Shown piece by piece: positions 63,001-64,000 of a stretch of 64,000 nucleotides of DNA. Source of the stretch: Saccoglossus kowalevskii (taxonomy: Eukaryota > Hemichordata > Enteropneusta > Harrimaniidae). Under the pieces are notes generated by a model, which saw only the letters and a program-made list of their open reading frames with translations, ran no database searches and was not told where the DNA came from. The first letter of the stretch is position 1, and each line of letters begins with the position of its first letter. The stretch spans positions 632,581 to 696,580 of the forward strand of contig NW_003116946.1 of assembly GCF_000003605.2 (NCBI RefSeq). The letters run 5' to 3'. The position numbers and the translations under genes were made by a program.

Positions 63001-63904
63001 GTAGGTATAGCTTTAAACGGACTGCCAGGCGAGTGTCTAAATTTGGACGGTGATTCTCTGTCTGTCGTGGTATCCATTTGGTTTTCGTGTGAAGCTTGTT
63101 GCACTGTCAGAACATTCTCCAGCTCAGGAGCCTGTGACGTCAGTGGTCTGGTAGCAATGGCTTTTGTTGTGATATTAGTCTTTTCTGTAAAGCGTATTAG
63201 TTTTGGCGTCGATGAACTACACTGAGATACCCCACTGTAAGAACTCATACTTGACGGGGTCTGCATAATGGCGGTGTTAGAGACCGATAACCGATGTATT
63301 TGCTCGAACAACTTCTTTGACTGGATTGGACATAAGTGTTTATCGCTTTCATTATTGGGTTTGACAGGCAAATTGTACGAGACTTGTCCAGCGGGCGTGT
63401 TATAAATTACTTTTTGATTCGAATTTTTACTTTGTTGAGGTAGAGTCTTAACTGGCGAACAATGCAGCTTGCTGTGCTGTAACCATGCCAACATTTCGAA
63501 CAACACTAGCGCGAATGAGCGGATATCCACAAAAAAGTTCGTATTGCCACAAGAGGGCGCTCGTCTTTTCACGTCCGGGATATGTGGCATGGCTATCGTG
63601 CGACGCTGGTGTAGGTCTGGCACTGAACTGTTGAAACATGACGATGTATCCAATGACTTTGTGAAATCCGATATCACAACTTTGAGCACCATTGTCTGTA
63701 ACATAAATTGAAACATGTAAGGAATTCTATTCGGAAACAAATAATGATATAATCAATAACTACATTATTGAAGTTCTCAAAAGTATCTTTGTGTGAAATG
63801 ACCTCCTCTTTAGTATGCACAATGCCAGCAGAAATGTCCAATGATGCAAACAACGATGTTAAATGATTTATCGTGGAGTGTTTGTCGACATCAATAAATT
63901 CACT
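60067..63904 (-). CDS. Large Ser/Thr-rich protein, unknown; 3' part of gene
   Basis: Three minus-strand exons join in phase 0: 63904-63764 (47 codons), 63695-60675 (1007 codons) and 60168-60067 (33 codons plus stop). Splice signals are gtgtcag|AGT, AAT|gtagtt with ttatgttacag|ACA, and AAT|gtaagt with tttattttcag|TTG. The visible product is about 1087 residues and lacks its start, because the first exon seen has no ATG and the gene runs off the right edge. If translation instead began in the large exon, MVLKVVISDFTKSLD (63692) would be the start. Visible parts are a short hydrophobic stretch (FFVDIRSFALVLFEMLAWLQ), a long Ser/Thr/Pro-rich, probably disordered middle, a basic ARKKKKR that could be a nuclear signal, and a compact, probably helical C-terminus (ELRMLFPWLLKRSLLPWNKE, then LLEIVSNCWSRQTPPTAKYL). 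No enzyme motif or known domain was recognised. The second intron (68 bp) is short for this window. Confidence 0.72.
60240..60605. repeat. Degenerate internally repetitive intron sequence
   Basis: Variants of TTTACAGTTTACAGTGAAAA and TTACGTTGTACGAAAAAAAT recur at least five times between the last two exons of the minus-strand gene, with irregular spacing. It looks like a decayed tandem repeat. The intron therefore carries no other coding signal. Confidence 0.4.
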
Positions 63905-64000
63905 CTGACACAATTTACATAATCGATAAGTTTGCTGAGATTACGTCATCGAGTCGATATCATCACCGTCATAGCAGGCTATACTGTATGTAACCAGATG

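Noticed and set aside
63400-63600. Kinase-like look of DIRSFALVLFEMLAWLQ
   Set aside because: Resembles a protein-kinase subdomain IX word by chance; no catalytic loop, DFG or glycine loop is present around it.
63469-63711. Plus-strand 80-codon frame opposite the unknown gene
   Set aside because: Antisense shadow; the minus strand has splice-supported coding.

Overview
The window looks like AT-rich, intron-rich nuclear DNA of an invertebrate animal. Gene structures are metazoan (GT-AG introns of 68 bp to 10 kb, two GC-AG introns, several microexons). The repeats are short inverted-repeat elements and a tandem-core element of the kind described in marine invertebrates. A hemichordate or another marine invertebrate is the best guess, but the sequence does not settle the phylum. 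Two assembly gaps (runs of N) are present at 31152-31340 and 57770-57819.

Layout. 1-553 is a 27-bp minisatellite. 1170-4198 (minus) is a three-exon gene for a small ciliary protein of the C20orf85/CIMIP1 (LLC1) family, with an X-box-like promoter motif just upstream. 4802-5492 (plus) may hold a small two-exon gene of unknown kind. About 6250-41818 (plus) is one long gene for kinesin light chain (KLC): a putative 5'-UTR exon, a 10.5-kb first intron, then coding exons from 16931 to the stop at 41818. About 48060-54500 (plus) is the orthologue of BTBD9, fully present in ten coding exons. 60067-63904 (minus) is the 3' part of a large gene I do not recognise, made of a 3-kb exon between two short exons. 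Its 5' end lies beyond the window.

The most interesting signal is the splice potential of the KLC gene. It has a tandem pair of 109-nt exons encoding two versions of the sixth TPR repeat. Including both would shift the frame, so they should be mutually exclusive. There are also three in-frame microexons (24, 39 and 36 nt), an alternative donor adding 9 residues, a NAGNAG acceptor and a possible frame-changing 46-nt exon. All lie between TPR5 and the C-terminal tail, the part of KLC that adjusts cargo choice and regulation.

Repeats include several MITE-like elements whose ends read TACTGT or TATTTGCTCTATT, a foldback-like CpG-rich patch near 2.4-3.1 kb, and a tandem-core element at 22.0-22.9 kb with two related pieces near 14.2 and 15.5 kb. 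Three ~50-64-bp direct duplications are present, one of which copies a KLC 5' splice site. Both assembly gaps sit inside inverted repeats. No tRNA, rRNA, CRISPR or virus-derived element was recognised.
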